Shown: positions 1 through 8,869 of the stretch, in pieces
How the letters are laid out: the number at the start of each line of letters is the position of its first letter
Position numbering within the stretch: position 1 is the first letter of the stretch
Origin: Bradyrhizobium jicamae
Lineage (GTDB): Bacteria > Pseudomonadota > Alphaproteobacteria > Rhizobiales > Xanthobacteraceae
Assembly: GCF_018130215.1 (NCBI RefSeq)
Contig: NZ_JAFCKQ010000002.1
Span: 434,001-498,000, forward strand
Direction of reading: 5' to 3'
Length of the DNA: 64,000 nucleotides
Notes under the pieces: generated by a model
What the model was told of the DNA's origin: nothing
Seen by the model: the letters and a program-made list of their open reading frames with translations, nothing else
The model's database searches: none
Program-made: the position numbers and the translations under genes

Positions 1-436
1 GGACCGTCGCCCCGGCGAATTCGTCGAACGGATCACCGTGCCAAAGCCGACCCGCGCCGACCGCTTCCGCGTCTACAAGATCTCCAAGCGCTTCGACCAG
101 GACATCTCCGCCGTGCTGGGCGCGTTCTGGCTGCGGCTCGATGGAGACTGTATCACCGACGTCCGTCTTGCCTTCGGCGGCATGGCCGCGACCCCAAAGC
201 GGGCGGCCGCCGCCGAGCAGGCGCTGCGCGGGCGCACATTCGACGCCGCTGCGGTCGCAGCGGCCAAGACGGCGCTGACGGACGACTTCAGCCCGCTCAC
301 CGACATGCGCGCCAGCGCCGGCTACCGGCTGCGCAGCGCGCAGAACCTGATCGAGCGGCTCCACCTCGAACTGACGCATCCCGACATTGAAACCAGGCTC
401 GTCGGCGACAAGGCGCTCGCACATGTCCAGGGTTGA
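1..436 (+). CDS. xdhA: Xanthine dehydrogenase small subunit XdhA (3' part only)
   Basis: The gene runs in from the left edge; frame 2 is open from base 2 and reads DRRPGEFVERITVPKP and onward. The visible part, about 144 residues, is the C-terminal region of the FAD-binding (CO-dehydrogenase flavoprotein type) domain: YKISKRFDQDISAVLGAF, then LAFGGMAATPKRA, then the helical tail that ends bacterial XdhA. In the family this subunit carries two [2Fe-2S] centres and FAD and passes electrons from the molybdenum subunit to NAD+; the Fe-S domains lie outside the window. Its end overlaps the start of xdhB by 14 bases, which points to translational coupling in an xdhABC operon. Confidence 0.93.
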   Translation, partial: DRRPGEFVERITVPKPTRADRFRVYKISKRFDQDISAVLGAFWLRLDGDCITDVRLAFGGMAATPKRAAAAEQALRGRTFDAAAVAAAKTALTDDFSPLTDMRASAGYRLRSAQNLIERLHLELTHPDIETRLVGDKALAHVQG

Positions 437-2765
437 ACGCATCTTTCCGCAAGCGGCGACGCTGAAAAGCGGCGTAGCGGCGTCTCTGCCGCATGACAGC
501 GCCGGCCGCCATGTCACCGGGGAAGCGGTTTATATCGACGACATGCCAGAGCCCGAGGGCATGGTGCATGTCTATGTCGGCCTCAGCGAGCGGGCGCATG
601 CCCGCCTTGTCGACGTCGACCTGTCCAGGGTGCGTTCCGCACCCGGCGTGCTCGCGGTGTTCACCGCTGCGGACATTCCCGGCGACAACGACGTCAGCCC
701 ACAGCACCTGCACGATGAGCCGCTGCTGGCGACAGATCGCGTCGAGTTCGCCGGCCAACCCGTCTTCATTGTCGCCGCCGGCACCCGTCTTGAGGCCCGC
801 GCCGCTGTCCGTCTGGCCGCCATCACCTATGATGACCTGCCACCGGTACTCGATATCGACGCTGCCAAGGCCACGGGCAAGCTGGTCACCACGCCCATGA
901 CCCTCGCTCGTGGCGACGCCGCCGCGGCCCTCGCGGCGGCTCCGCGCCGAATTAGCGCGCGGCTGCAGATCGGCGGCCAGGAGCATTTTTACCTCGAAAG
1001 TCAAATCGCCTACGCCGTGCCGGGCGAGGAAGACGACGTCACGGTCTACTCTTCGACCCAGAACCCAACCGAGGTGCAGCACATGGTGTCGGTGACCCTC
1101 GGTGTGCCGGCTCACGCCGTCACCATCGAGGTGCGCCGCATGGGCGGAGGTTTCGGCGGCAAGGAGACCCAATGCAGCGCCTTCGCCTGTTATGCCGCGC
1201 TCGTCGCCAAGCGGCTGAAGCGGGCCGCCAAGATCCGCCCGGACCGCGACGACGACATGGTGATGACCGGCAAGCGCCACGACTTCACCATGGACTACGA
1301 CCTCGGCTTCGACGACGACGGCCGCATCCAGGGCGTCGACATGACGTTCGCCGCAAAATGCGGCTGGTCGGCGGACCTGTCCGGCCCGGTCACTGACCGC
1401 GCGCTGTTCCATGCGGACAATTGCTACTTCTATCCTGCCGTCCGTGCGGTGTCCGAGCCGCTCAAGACCAACACCGTCTCCAACACCGCCTTCCGCGGCT
1501 TCGGCGGTCCGCAGGGCATCGTCGGCGCGGAGCGGCTGATCGAGGAGATCGCCTACGCCACCGGTCTCGATGCGCTTGATGTACGCAAGCGCAACTTCTA
1601 CGGCAAGGCGGGGCGCGACGTGACGCCCTATCATCAGACGGTCAGGGACAACATTGCCCTCGAACTGGTGGAGAAGCTGGAGCGCGACTGCGACTACCGT
1701 GCGCGGCGCGCCGCGATCCGCGCCGCCAATGCCGGAAGCCCGATCATCAAGCGCGGCATCGCGCTCACCCCGGTGAAGTTCGGTATCTCGTTCACGCTGA
1801 CCTCGTCGAACCAGGCTGGTGCGTTGCTGCTGGTCTATACGGACGGCAGCGTGCAGATCAATCACGGCGGCACGGAGATGGGGCAGGGCCTCTACGTCAA
1901 GGTGGCCCAAGTGGTCGCCGAGGTGCTGCAGATCGACATCTCGCGGATCAAGATCACCGCCACCACAACCGGCAAGGTGCCCAACACCTCGCCAACTGCA
2001 GCCTCGTCCGGCGCCGACCTCAACGGCAAGGCGGCGGAGGCCGCCGCGCTAACCATCAAGGAGCGGCTCACCAGGTTCGTGGCGGAGAAATGGAGCGTCC
2101 GCGAGGACGAGGTCATATTCCTGCCAAACCGCATTCGGATCGGCCAGCAGGAAGTCCCCTTCGCGGACGTGGTCAAGCAGGCCTATCTCGCGCGCGTGCA
2201 ACTGTCCGCGACCGGCTTCTACAAGACGCCGAAGATCCACTGGGATCGCAAGGCCGGGCGCGGCCGGCCGTTCTACTACTTCGCCTACGGTGCGGCCTGC
2301 ACCGAGGTGGCCGTTGACACGCTCACCGGCGAATATCGCATCGAACGCGTCGACATCCTGCATGACTGCGGCCGTTCGCTGAACCCGATCCTCGACATCG
2401 GCCAGATCGAGGGCGCCTATGTCCAGGGCGCCGGCTGGCTCACCACCGAGGAGCTGTGGTGGGATGGCAAGGGCCGGCTGCGCACCCATGCGCCGTCGAC
2501 CTACAAGATCCCGGCCTGCAGCGATCGTCCCCGCATCTTCAACGTGGCGCTGTACGACGGCCAGAACCGGGAGGAAAGCATCTTCCGCTCCAAGGCGGTC
2601 GGCGAACCGCCGCTGCCGCTCGGCGTATCGGCGCTGCATGCCATCTCCGATGCGGTCGCGAGCGTCGCGGACTATCGTCATTGTCCGCGGCTCGACGCGC
2701 CGGCGACACCGGAACGGGTCCTCGACACCGTCGACCGGATGCGGGCGGCAGCAGCGAAAGCCTAG
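423..2765 (+). CDS. xdhB: Xanthine dehydrogenase molybdenum-binding subunit XdhB
   Basis: A 780-residue molybdopterin subunit that oxidises hypoxanthine and xanthine to urate, of normal length for bacterial XdhB. I start it at the ATG at 423 (MSRVERIFPQ), which overlaps the xdhA stop; an upstream in-frame TTG at 387 would give a poor leader. Family landmarks are in order: the a/b hammerhead region (residues ~20-130), the cofactor motif GGGFGGKET (from residue 241), AFRGFGGPQG (~356), GTEMGQG (~490), and near the C-terminus VGEPPLPLG with the conserved catalytic glutamate (E728). Seven bases separate it from xdhC. The neighbouring purine channel and permease fit xanthine as substrate. Confidence 0.96.
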   Translation: MSRVERIFPQAATLKSGVAASLPHDSAGRHVTGEAVYIDDMPEPEGMVHVYVGLSERAHARLVDVDLSRVRSAPGVLAVFTAADIPGDNDVSPQHLHDEPLLATDRVEFAGQPVFIVAAGTRLEARAAVRLAAITYDDLPPVLDIDAAKATGKLVTTPMTLARGDAAAALAAAPRRISARLQIGGQEHFYLESQIAYAVPGEEDDVTVYSSTQNPTEVQHMVSVTLGVPAHAVTIEVRRMGGGFGGKETQCSAFACYAALVAKRLKRAAKIRPDRDDDMVMTGKRHDFTMDYDLGFDDDGRIQGVDMTFAAKCGWSADLSGPVTDRALFHADNCYFYPAVRAVSEPLKTNTVSNTAFRGFGGPQGIVGAERLIEEIAYATGLDALDVRKRNFYGKAGRDVTPYHQTVRDNIALELVEKLERDCDYRARRAAIRAANAGSPIIKRGIALTPVKFGISFTLTSSNQAGALLLVYTDGSVQINHGGTEMGQGLYVKVAQVVAEVLQIDISRIKITATTTGKVPNTSPTAASSGADLNGKAAEAAALTIKERLTRFVAEKWSVREDEVIFLPNRIRIGQQEVPFADVVKQAYLARVQLSATGFYKTPKIHWDRKAGRGRPFYYFAYGAACTEVAVDTLTGEYRIERVDILHDCGRSLNPILDIGQIEGAYVQGAGWLTTEELWWDGKGRLRTHAPSTYKIPACSDRPRIFNVALYDGQNREESIFRSKAVGEPPLPLGVSALHAISDAVASVADYRHCPRLDAPATPERVLDTVDRMRAAAAKA

Positions 2766-2772
2766 GGACATC

Positions 2773-3735
2773 ATGACCCAGGGGCTCGCTGAAACACTTG
2801 CGACCTGTCTTGCGGCCGGAATCGATGTCGCACGTGTCGTCGTCGCCAAGGCGAGAGGGTCGACGCCACGGGAAGCCGGCGCCGCCATGCTGGTCACTGC
2901 CGACCAGACCGACGGCACCATCGGCGGGGGCCGACTGGAATGGGACGCGATCGCCGCTGCCCGCGAGTTGCTTGCGTCGAGCGCTGACCGCCGCGTCCTC
3001 GACATTCCTCTTGGCCCGGCCATCGGCCAGTGCTGCGGCGGCCACGTCACTCTCACGATCGAGCGGGCCGATGCGCAAATCCTGGCCGCCATGACCATGG
3101 ACGAAGCCGCCGAGCGCGCAAGCCGCCCCCAGATCCTGATCTTCGGCGCCGGCTTCGTCGGAAGGGCGCTGGCGACTGCGCTGTCCCCGCTTCCGGTTCA
3201 TGTCCGCCTGATCGACAACCGTGCCGCGGAGTTTGCCGGCTTCGATGCGCCCGGCGTTGTCCAGATCGCGACCGAGCGCGTGCTGAAGGAGGTCGACGCC
3301 GCGCCCGCCGGCGCTGCCTACCTGGTAATGACCCACAGCCACACCCTCGATGCACTGATCGCCAGCACGGTGCTGGAGCGCAGTGATTTCCGATACCTCG
3401 GCATCATCGGCTCGCGCACCAAGCGCAAGCGCTTCGAGGCGGCATTCCGACAGCAGGGCATCGCGGCAAGCGACATCGCCCGGATCACCTGTCCGATCGG
3501 CAGCGCGTCGGTCCGGGACAAGCGTCCCGCCGTGATCGCGGCGCTGGCCGCGGCCGAGTTGATAACGATTTTCGCGACTGACGCGACCGCGCAGACCAAC
3601 GTCAGCACTGTCGTCGCGATCGATGCCAGCCCGACCGACCATTCGCCGCGACGGGCTGGCGAGTGCGCCCGGGAGGCGTACGGCGCCGAGGCCAACCAGC
3701 GGCGGGTGCCGAGAGGCGCCGGCCGTCATCGGTAA
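2773..3735 (+). CDS. xdhC: Xanthine dehydrogenase accessory protein XdhC
   Basis: A 320-residue XdhC-type chaperone, which binds molybdenum cofactor, promotes its sulfuration and inserts it into XdhB. The N-terminal domain shows GSTPREAGAAMLV, IGGGRLEWD and GQCCGG (residues ~85-90, with the conserved cysteine pair). The C-terminal Rossmann-like domain starts at ILIFGAGFVG (~residue 120) and includes GIIGSRTKR. The C-terminal 35 residues are basic and low in complexity, probably disordered. The start at 2773 follows xdhB by seven bases. It is the last gene of the xdh operon before the outer-membrane channel gene. Confidence 0.94.
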   Translation: MTQGLAETLATCLAAGIDVARVVVAKARGSTPREAGAAMLVTADQTDGTIGGGRLEWDAIAAARELLASSADRRVLDIPLGPAIGQCCGGHVTLTIERADAQILAAMTMDEAAERASRPQILIFGAGFVGRALATALSPLPVHVRLIDNRAAEFAGFDAPGVVQIATERVLKEVDAAPAGAAYLVMTHSHTLDALIASTVLERSDFRYLGIIGSRTKRKRFEAAFRQQGIAASDIARITCPIGSASVRDKRPAVIAALAAAELITIFATDATAQTNVSTVVAIDASPTDHSPRRAGECAREAYGAEANQRRVPRGAGRHR

Positions 3736-3770
3736 TCAGACAACAAATCAACCATCAGGAGGAAATATTC

Positions 3771-4811
3771 GTGTCTTGCAAATCGATTGCAGTTGCGGCC
3801 GGCTTGGCATTTGCCACGGCCAGCTCCGCTCTCGCCGCCGACGAGGTGCAGCCGACGAAAGCGCCGAAGTCCGTGCCCGACCTGCCGTTCTTCATCGTCA
3901 ACGACAACCGCCTGACTTACGCCTACCAGTTCGCCGCCACCGCGCCTGGTGCCGCCGACCGCACCGCCAAGCAGGTGTTTGCCTTCACCCACTTCGACGT
4001 TTGGGCCTATGGCACCAACTTCATCAATCTCGATCTGCTCAAATCCGACAACCGCGACCCGGCTTCGCCGTGCCTGCCGTCCGTCGGAGCAGCCAACAAC
4101 TGCGCGGGCGCGACTGAGTTCTATGGCCTGTTCCGCAGCACCTTCGGCTGGAATCAGATCTTCAACACCAAGGCGTTCTCGGTTGGCCCGCTCAGCAACA
4201 TCTCCTTCATCGTCGGTGCCGACGGCGAGACCGAGAACCAGTTCCTGGCGCCCAACAAGAAGGACGTGGTCGCCGGTCTGCAGTTCGCCTTCGACCTCCC
4301 CTACAAGGGCTACTTCAATGTCTCGCCGCTGTATTACCAGGAGTGGAACCACAACGCCTTCCTGACCCCGGGCTTCATGCCCGCCGGCTTTACCGGCCTG
4401 CCCGACGGCAACACCCACTTCCACCCGACCTGGGCAGTCGAGATGAACTACTACATGGACCTCGGCTTCCTGCCGGAGAGCCTGCAATACTTCGCGGTTA
4501 GCGGCCGCGCCGGCTTCTACGGCCCAAAGGGCGACGGTGCCTACGGCAGCTTCACCGTGCCGGCCACCAACAACACCAAGATCGAGATCAACAGCGAGCC
4601 GATCCGCCTGACCTTCGACGCCGGCAAGCTGTTCTGGGGCCCGAAATACACCCACTTCGTCGATATCTGGGTGGCCTATCGCTACTGGGAGAACAAGTTC
4701 GGCCTCGATGACAGCAATCCGGCCAACGGCGTCTGCTTCTTCGCCAATGGTGTCAACAACAAGAGCTGCACCGAGAAGTCGCTCTACTCCGGCATATCCG
4801 TCAAATTCTGA
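3771..4811 (+). CDS. Tsx-like outer-membrane nucleoside channel
   Basis: A 346-residue outer-membrane beta-barrel of the OmpK/Tsx nucleoside-channel family. The start is the GTG at 3771, chosen because AGGAGGA lies at the right distance upstream (about 3756-3763) and because it yields a clean signal peptide (SIAVAAGLAFATASSALA, cleaved before ADE). The mature protein is rich in alternating aromatic strands such as FAFTHFDVWAYGTNF, FNVSPLYYQEWNHNAF and IWVAYRYWENKFG, and ends in phenylalanine (GISVKF), the signature recognised by the BAM machinery. It follows xdhC by 35 bases. Passage of purines or nucleosides through the outer membrane is inferred from family and context. A strong terminator follows. 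Confidence 0.85.
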   Translation: MSCKSIAVAAGLAFATASSALAADEVQPTKAPKSVPDLPFFIVNDNRLTYAYQFAATAPGAADRTAKQVFAFTHFDVWAYGTNFINLDLLKSDNRDPASPCLPSVGAANNCAGATEFYGLFRSTFGWNQIFNTKAFSVGPLSNISFIVGADGETENQFLAPNKKDVVAGLQFAFDLPYKGYFNVSPLYYQEWNHNAFLTPGFMPAGFTGLPDGNTHFHPTWAVEMNYYMDLGFLPESLQYFAVSGRAGFYGPKGDGAYGSFTVPATNNTKIEINSEPIRLTFDAGKLFWGPKYTHFVDIWVAYRYWENKFGLDDSNPANGVCFFANGVNNKSCTEKSLYSGISVKF

Positions 4812-4827
4812 ACGTGAGGCCGACACC

Positions 4828-4867
4828 AAGGCGGCGCCGCGATCCTCCCGCGGCGCCGCCTTTCTTC
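4828..4867 (+). terminator. Intrinsic terminator after the purine channel gene
   Basis: A 12-bp stem, AGGCGGCGCCGC (4829-4840) pairing with GCGGCGCCGCCT (4850-4861), with a nine-base loop, followed by TTCTTCGTT. It lies 17 bases after the stop codon of the Tsx-like gene and closes the xdh operon. Confidence 0.85.
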
Positions 4868-4960
4868 GTTCCGGATTCTCCATTTGATGCCGAGTGCCCG
4901 AGGGGCCGCTCCGGCATGCGACCGTTGGAGCACGCTGGTCCGATTGAACCGATGAGGCTC

Positions 4961-5000
4961 CAAAAAGCAAACGACCCGCGCCGGCGAAGGCGCGGGTCGC
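4961..5000 (-). terminator. Intrinsic terminator of the purine permease gene
   Basis: CGACCCGCG (4972-4980) pairs with CGCGGGTCG (4991-4999). Read on the minus strand, the hairpin is followed by TTTGCTTTTTG, a good U-tract. It sits 18 bases beyond the stop of the minus-strand permease gene. Confidence 0.8.
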
Positions 5001-5017
5001 ATGTTTCGTTGGAAGGA

Positions 5018-6325
5018 TCAGCTAAAGGCCGCGAAGCGGATGACGAACAGCGCCGCGACCAGCCAGGTCGCCGCGTGGACATCGCGGTACCGGCCGGTCA
5101 GCGCCTTCAGCACCGCGTAGCTGATGAAGCCGAAGGCAAGACCGTTGGCGATCGAATAGGTGAAAGGCATGATCAACGCCGTCAGCGCTGCAGGCGCCGC
5201 CTCGGTCACGTCATCCCACTCGACCTCGAGCAACTCGCGCAGCATCAGTCCTGCGACATAGAGCAGCGCCGGCGCGGTGGCGTAGACCGGAACCGATCCG
5301 GCCAGCGGAGCGAACAGCAGGGCCGCGACGAAGAGTACGCCGACAACCAGCGCGGTGAGCCCGGTCCGGCCGCCGGCCTGCACGCCGGACGCACTTTCGA
5401 CATAGGCCGTCGTGCTGCTGGTGCCGAGCAGCGAACCGGCGACGATGGCCGCGCTGTCCGCCAGCAGCGCCCGACCGAGCCGGCTCGGCTTGCCCTGCTG
5501 GATCAGGCCGGCGCGCTTGGCGACACCGATCAGCGTGCCGGTGGCGTCGAAGACCTCAACCAGCACGAACACGAGGATGACGTGCAGCAACCCGCTGTGC
5601 AGCGCGCCCATGAGGTCGAGTTGCAGGAAGGTCGGCAGGATACTCGGTGGCAGCGACACCACGCCGTTGAACTTGCTGACGCCAAGGGCCATCGACAACA
5701 GCGTGATCGCCAGAATTCCGATCAGAATAGCCCCGCGCACCTTCCGCCCGTCGAGCCCCGCGATGATGAAGAAGCCGAGGATCGACAGCAGCGGCCCGAC
5801 CTTGGTGACGTCGCCGAGCGTGACATAGGTAGCCGGGCTTGCGACCACGATGCCGGAACTCTTCAGGGCGATGATGGCCAGGAACAAGCCGATCCCCGCG
5901 CCGATGGCACTGCGCATGGAATGCGGGATGCCGGAGATCAACCAGCTGCGCACGCCGCTGACGGTCAGCACCACGAAGATGGCGCCCGAGATGAAGACCG
6001 CACCGAGGGCCTGCTGCCAGGAAAACCCCATCACCCCGACGACCGTGAAGGCGAAGAAGGCGTTCAGTCCCATGCCGGGCGCCATGCCGATCGGCCAGCG
6101 CGCGTACAACCCCATGATCAGGGAGCCGAGCGCCGCCGCGAGGCAGGTGGCGACGAACACGGCGTTGCGATCCATGCCCGTGGTGGACAAGATCTCGGGG
6201 TTGACGAAGATGATGTAGGACATCGTCAGGAAGGTGGTGATGCCGGCGACGACTTCGGTTCGCACCGAGGTGCCATGCTCCTTGAGATTGAAATAGGCGT
6301 TCAGCACCGCAGAATTCTCCTCCAT
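5018..6325 (-). CDS. NCS2 family purine permease (AzgA-like)
   Basis: A 435-residue inner-membrane transporter of the nucleobase:cation symporter 2 family, in the adenine/guanine/hypoxanthine (AzgA/PbuG) branch. The start is the ATG at 6325 (MEENSAVLNAYFNLKEHG); the 60 in-frame residues upstream are arginine-rich and do not resemble the family. Landmarks: RTEVVAGITTFLTMSYIIFVNP near the N-terminus, GMAPGMGLNAFFAF, the DATGTLIGVAKRAGL loop, and LLGTSSTTAYVESASGV, which is highly conserved in AzgA proteins. About 12-14 hydrophobic segments are visible. It converges on the xdh/Tsx operon, so uptake and oxidation of purines are encoded together. Confidence 0.92.
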   Translation of the reverse strand: MEENSAVLNAYFNLKEHGTSVRTEVVAGITTFLTMSYIIFVNPEILSTTGMDRNAVFVATCLAAALGSLIMGLYARWPIGMAPGMGLNAFFAFTVVGVMGFSWQQALGAVFISGAIFVVLTVSGVRSWLISGIPHSMRSAIGAGIGLFLAIIALKSSGIVVASPATYVTLGDVTKVGPLLSILGFFIIAGLDGRKVRGAILIGILAITLLSMALGVSKFNGVVSLPPSILPTFLQLDLMGALHSGLLHVILVFVLVEVFDATGTLIGVAKRAGLIQQGKPSRLGRALLADSAAIVAGSLLGTSSTTAYVESASGVQAGGRTGLTALVVGVLFVAALLFAPLAGSVPVYATAPALLYVAGLMLRELLEVEWDDVTEAAPAALTALIMPFTYSIANGLAFGFISYAVLKALTGRYRDVHAATWLVAALFVIRFAAFS

Positions 6326-6716
6326 GCGACGTCGCGACCGGCAGCGCCTGGCGCGCTGCTGATGTGTCCGACAGTGTTTCCTGACCCGGATCCGCAGCGC
6401 CGGCCTTGCCAAGCGGTCGCGGCCAACCGGATCGATGTCCGGCTTTCCGGCTAACTTCTTTGGATTGAGGGGGCGGCGCAAGGCCCGCGCCTTGCGGATC
6501 GGCACGAAGCAGTTTCGGAAAATTCGCTGGAATGGCCTGGGCGGTCGTCGATTGGAACAGGCGATGTCGGTTGCGAATGTGGCGACGATCCTGGAGATGA
6601 GCTCCGGGCAAATTCGCGTCGATCATCCTGTTAGCAATTATACCTGTATGATCTCACTGCTTTACCCGAACGAGAAGCGTAGCAATATCCCGACCTGCTG
6701 AACGGGAGACCATCTT
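6326..6716. other. Intergenic region, divergent promoters
   Basis: 391 bases between the divergent permease and epimerase-like genes. I see no credible gene: the 88-codon plus-strand ORF starting at 6435 reads as an arginine-rich shadow. The stretch around 6630-6665 is the most AT-rich part and is the likely promoter region for the plus-strand gene; ACGGGAGA just before 6717 is its probable ribosome-binding site. I found no strong palindrome. Confidence 0.5.
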
Positions 6717-7607
6717 ATGCGCGTATTTGTCACCGGGGCCGCCGGGTTTATCGGTACCGAAACCACGAAGGAACTCATTGCCAACGGGCATCAGGTCGTC
6801 GGCCTGGCGCGCTCGGAAGCGAATGTCGAGACGCTCGAGAAACTGGGTGCGGAGGTTCATCGCGGCTCGCTGCAGGATCTCGACAGCCTGAGGAGCGGCG
6901 CAAGGGACGCGGATGGCGTGATCCATCTGGCCTTCATCCATGATTTCGCGAAGTTCGCGGAGAATGGTGCGATCGACAAGGCTGCCATCGAAGCCATGGG
7001 CGACGTGCTGACAGGTACCAACAAGCCCTTCATCGTCACCTCGGGAACGGGCCTCATCGCGCCAGGTGTGCTGATCACCGAAGACATGCGGCGCGAGTCC
7101 AGCCCGCATGCTCCACGCGTCTCAGAGCAGGCCGGCTTGACCTATGCGTCGCGTGGTGTCCGTGCGATGGCCATACGTCTCCCGCAGGTGCATGGCGCCG
7201 CCGGAAAGGCTGGGTTGATCTCTTATCTGGTCGATCGCGCGCGTCAAAAGGGCACAGCCGCCTATGTCGGCGAAGGCGCCGAACGCTGGGCCGCAGCGCA
7301 CCGGCAGGATGTCGTCCGCTTGTACCGGCTTGCATTGGAGAGGGGGCAGGCAGACGGAATCTACCACGCCGTTGGCGAGGAAGGCGTACCCATGCGCCAG
7401 GTCGTCGAAGTGATTGGCCGCGCGTTGAATGTGCCGGTCATTTCGATCACGAAAGAAGAGGCGGGCGACTACTACGGGCCCCTGGCAATGTTCGCCGGTC
7501 TGGACATGCCGGCCTCCAGCACCCTGACGCAGCAGCGGTTGGGCTGGACCCCCACCGGGGCCAGCCTGATTGCCGACATCGGCCAGCCCGGCTACTTCAA
7601 GGCGTGA
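6717..7607 (+). CDS. NAD(P)-dependent epimerase/dehydratase-type SDR
   Basis: A 296-residue extended/atypical SDR with the nucleotide-binding motif TGAAGFIG (residues 6-13) and a conserved NAD(P) site region (VIHLAFIHDF). It lacks a clear catalytic YxxxK; the region where it would fall reads YASRGVRAMAIRLPQVHG, as in NAD-binding subfamily members annotated as nucleoside-diphosphate-sugar epimerase-like reductases. ACGGGAGA precedes the ATG. The gene stands alone and faces the LysR gene, so its substrate cannot be inferred from context. Confidence 0.85.
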   Translation: MRVFVTGAAGFIGTETTKELIANGHQVVGLARSEANVETLEKLGAEVHRGSLQDLDSLRSGARDADGVIHLAFIHDFAKFAENGAIDKAAIEAMGDVLTGTNKPFIVTSGTGLIAPGVLITEDMRRESSPHAPRVSEQAGLTYASRGVRAMAIRLPQVHGAAGKAGLISYLVDRARQKGTAAYVGEGAERWAAAHRQDVVRLYRLALERGQADGIYHAVGEEGVPMRQVVEVIGRALNVPVISITKEEAGDYYGPLAMFAGLDMPASSTLTQQRLGWTPTGASLIADIGQPGYFKA

Positions 7608-7687
7608 AGTGGTCGAGAGGTTTTCGGACACAACCTCGAGTGCCAGCGGCTGGTCGTCGCTGGCGCACCTTCAATGCTGGCCCGACC

Positions 7688-8650
7688 TCAGTCATTTTGC
7701 GACCGGTCGCGAGTAGTGGTCCGGGGCGCACGCGGCAATCCAGCGATCCATGCATTGACCGCCTGGCTTGTCTGCTGCGCCTGATCGAGAATCCATTTTC
7801 GAAAGCTGGCGATTCCTGCTTCGTCTTTCCGTGATCGGCGGCAGGACAGGAAGAATGGCGGGCCATCCTCGACCACAATGGGGACTGGAGTGACCAGGCG
7901 CCCCGTAACAATCTCGTCGATATTGTAGAACAACTCGCCCAGCGCGATACCAGCGCCCGAACGGGCCGCTTGATAGGTCAGGGACAGACTGTCGAGCTTC
8001 CACCCACCTCTCAGGTCAATTGAATCGCCGTCGGCAAATCGAAACCAGGCATTCCATATGTGCGCCTCACGCGTGGAATAGAGCAGGTTCTGGTTGCGCA
8101 GATCGCGAGGCGTCGTGTTGTCGTCCGTCAGCTTCGGAGCGCACACCGGTATGTATCTCGGTTGAAACAGCAAATCCGAATGGACGTCGGATCTGTGCGG
8201 CTCTCCGGCAGTCACGACCATATCGACCGCGTCGGTGTCGAAATTCCCCGGTTGCATTTTGGCCGAAAGATGCAACTCGATCGAAGGATGCAAGGCGTGG
8301 AATCGCCGAATCCGTGGCGCGAGCCATTCCGTTGTTATGGCCGAGTAAAGCACGATCGAAAGTCGGGGCGTGGAATGTGTGCCGCTCCTCAGGTGGCGAC
8401 TGCCCTGGTCGATGCTTTCGAAAGCTTGCGAAATGACCTTGAAATAAGCATCTCCGTGTTCGGTTAGAGTCATTCCGCGCGCTTCGCGTCTTAACAGCTG
8501 ACAGCCGAAGTCGCTTTCGAGAAGCGCAATGTGCCGGCTGATGGCGCCCGCAGAAACGTTCAATTCACGTGCCGCCCTGGATACGCTTCCATTCCTTGCT
8601 GTCGCCTCGAATGCGCGGAGCGCGTTGAGCGATGGGAGATGAAACGGCAT
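7688..8650 (-). CDS. LysR family transcriptional regulator (GcvA-like)
   Basis: A 320-residue LysR-type regulator. The N-terminal winged helix-turn-helix is clear (LPSLNALRAFEATARNGS, then AARELNVSAGAISRHIALLE, residues ~5-60) and is the GcvA-like version. The effector domain starts at about residue 90 (PRLSIVLYSAITTEWLAPR). I start at the ATG at 8650 (MPFHLPSLNALRAF), the usual point for this family; an upstream start at 8683 would add 11 residues. It is divergent from the flavin monooxygenase gene at 8870, the classical arrangement for a LysR activator and its target. Confidence 0.9.
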   Translation of the reverse strand: MPFHLPSLNALRAFEATARNGSVSRAARELNVSAGAISRHIALLESDFGCQLLRREARGMTLTEHGDAYFKVISQAFESIDQGSRHLRSGTHSTPRLSIVLYSAITTEWLAPRIRRFHALHPSIELHLSAKMQPGNFDTDAVDMVVTAGEPHRSDVHSDLLFQPRYIPVCAPKLTDDNTTPRDLRNQNLLYSTREAHIWNAWFRFADGDSIDLRGGWKLDSLSLTYQAARSGAGIALGELFYNIDEIVTGRLVTPVPIVVEDGPPFFLSCRRSRKDEAGIASFRKWILDQAQQTSQAVNAWIAGLPRAPRTTTRDRSQND

Positions 8651-8776
8651 CCGACAAACCGGGATTCGAGAGCGATTCAACAAGCTTCCAAGGACCCATG
8701 ATCACCAAAATAGTCCGTTGAGTCAAAGCGATAGGCGGTCAACGGCGTCCTGATTTCAACTTTTCTCAAGTCCGGT

Positions 8777-8791
8777 TTGACAACATTGTCA
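8777..8791. promoter_or_regulatory. Palindromic operator candidate between LysR and monooxygenase genes
   Basis: TGACAACATTGTCA (8778-8791) is a near-perfect palindrome, TGACAA-CA-TTGTCA. Its left arm overlaps a TTGACA -35-like hexamer (8777-8782). It lies 79 bases before the monooxygenase start in the divergent region, where a LysR or other activator would be expected to bind. No second copy was noticed nearby. Confidence 0.4.
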
Positions 8792-8869
8792 TGGCGTCCA
8801 TCCCTTGCCGATTTAGGCTGTGCCAAAACACGACTGCGATCCTCCAGGCGTGAGCAAGGGAAGGAAACC

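Noticed and set aside
387..422. Upstream TTG start for xdhB
   Set aside because: It would add a 12-residue leader (KPGSSATRRSH) within the xdhA reading frame; the ATG at 423 gives the normal XdhB N-terminus.
297..1910. 537-codon minus-strand ORF opposite xdhB
   Set aside because: It is antisense to a clear XdhB frame; the long opening results from high GC and third-position bias.
4814..6454. 546-codon plus-strand ORF opposite the purine permease
   Set aside because: The product is a low-complexity Arg/Gln/Asp/His-rich chain that mirrors the permease codons; it has no ribosome-binding site or domain pattern.
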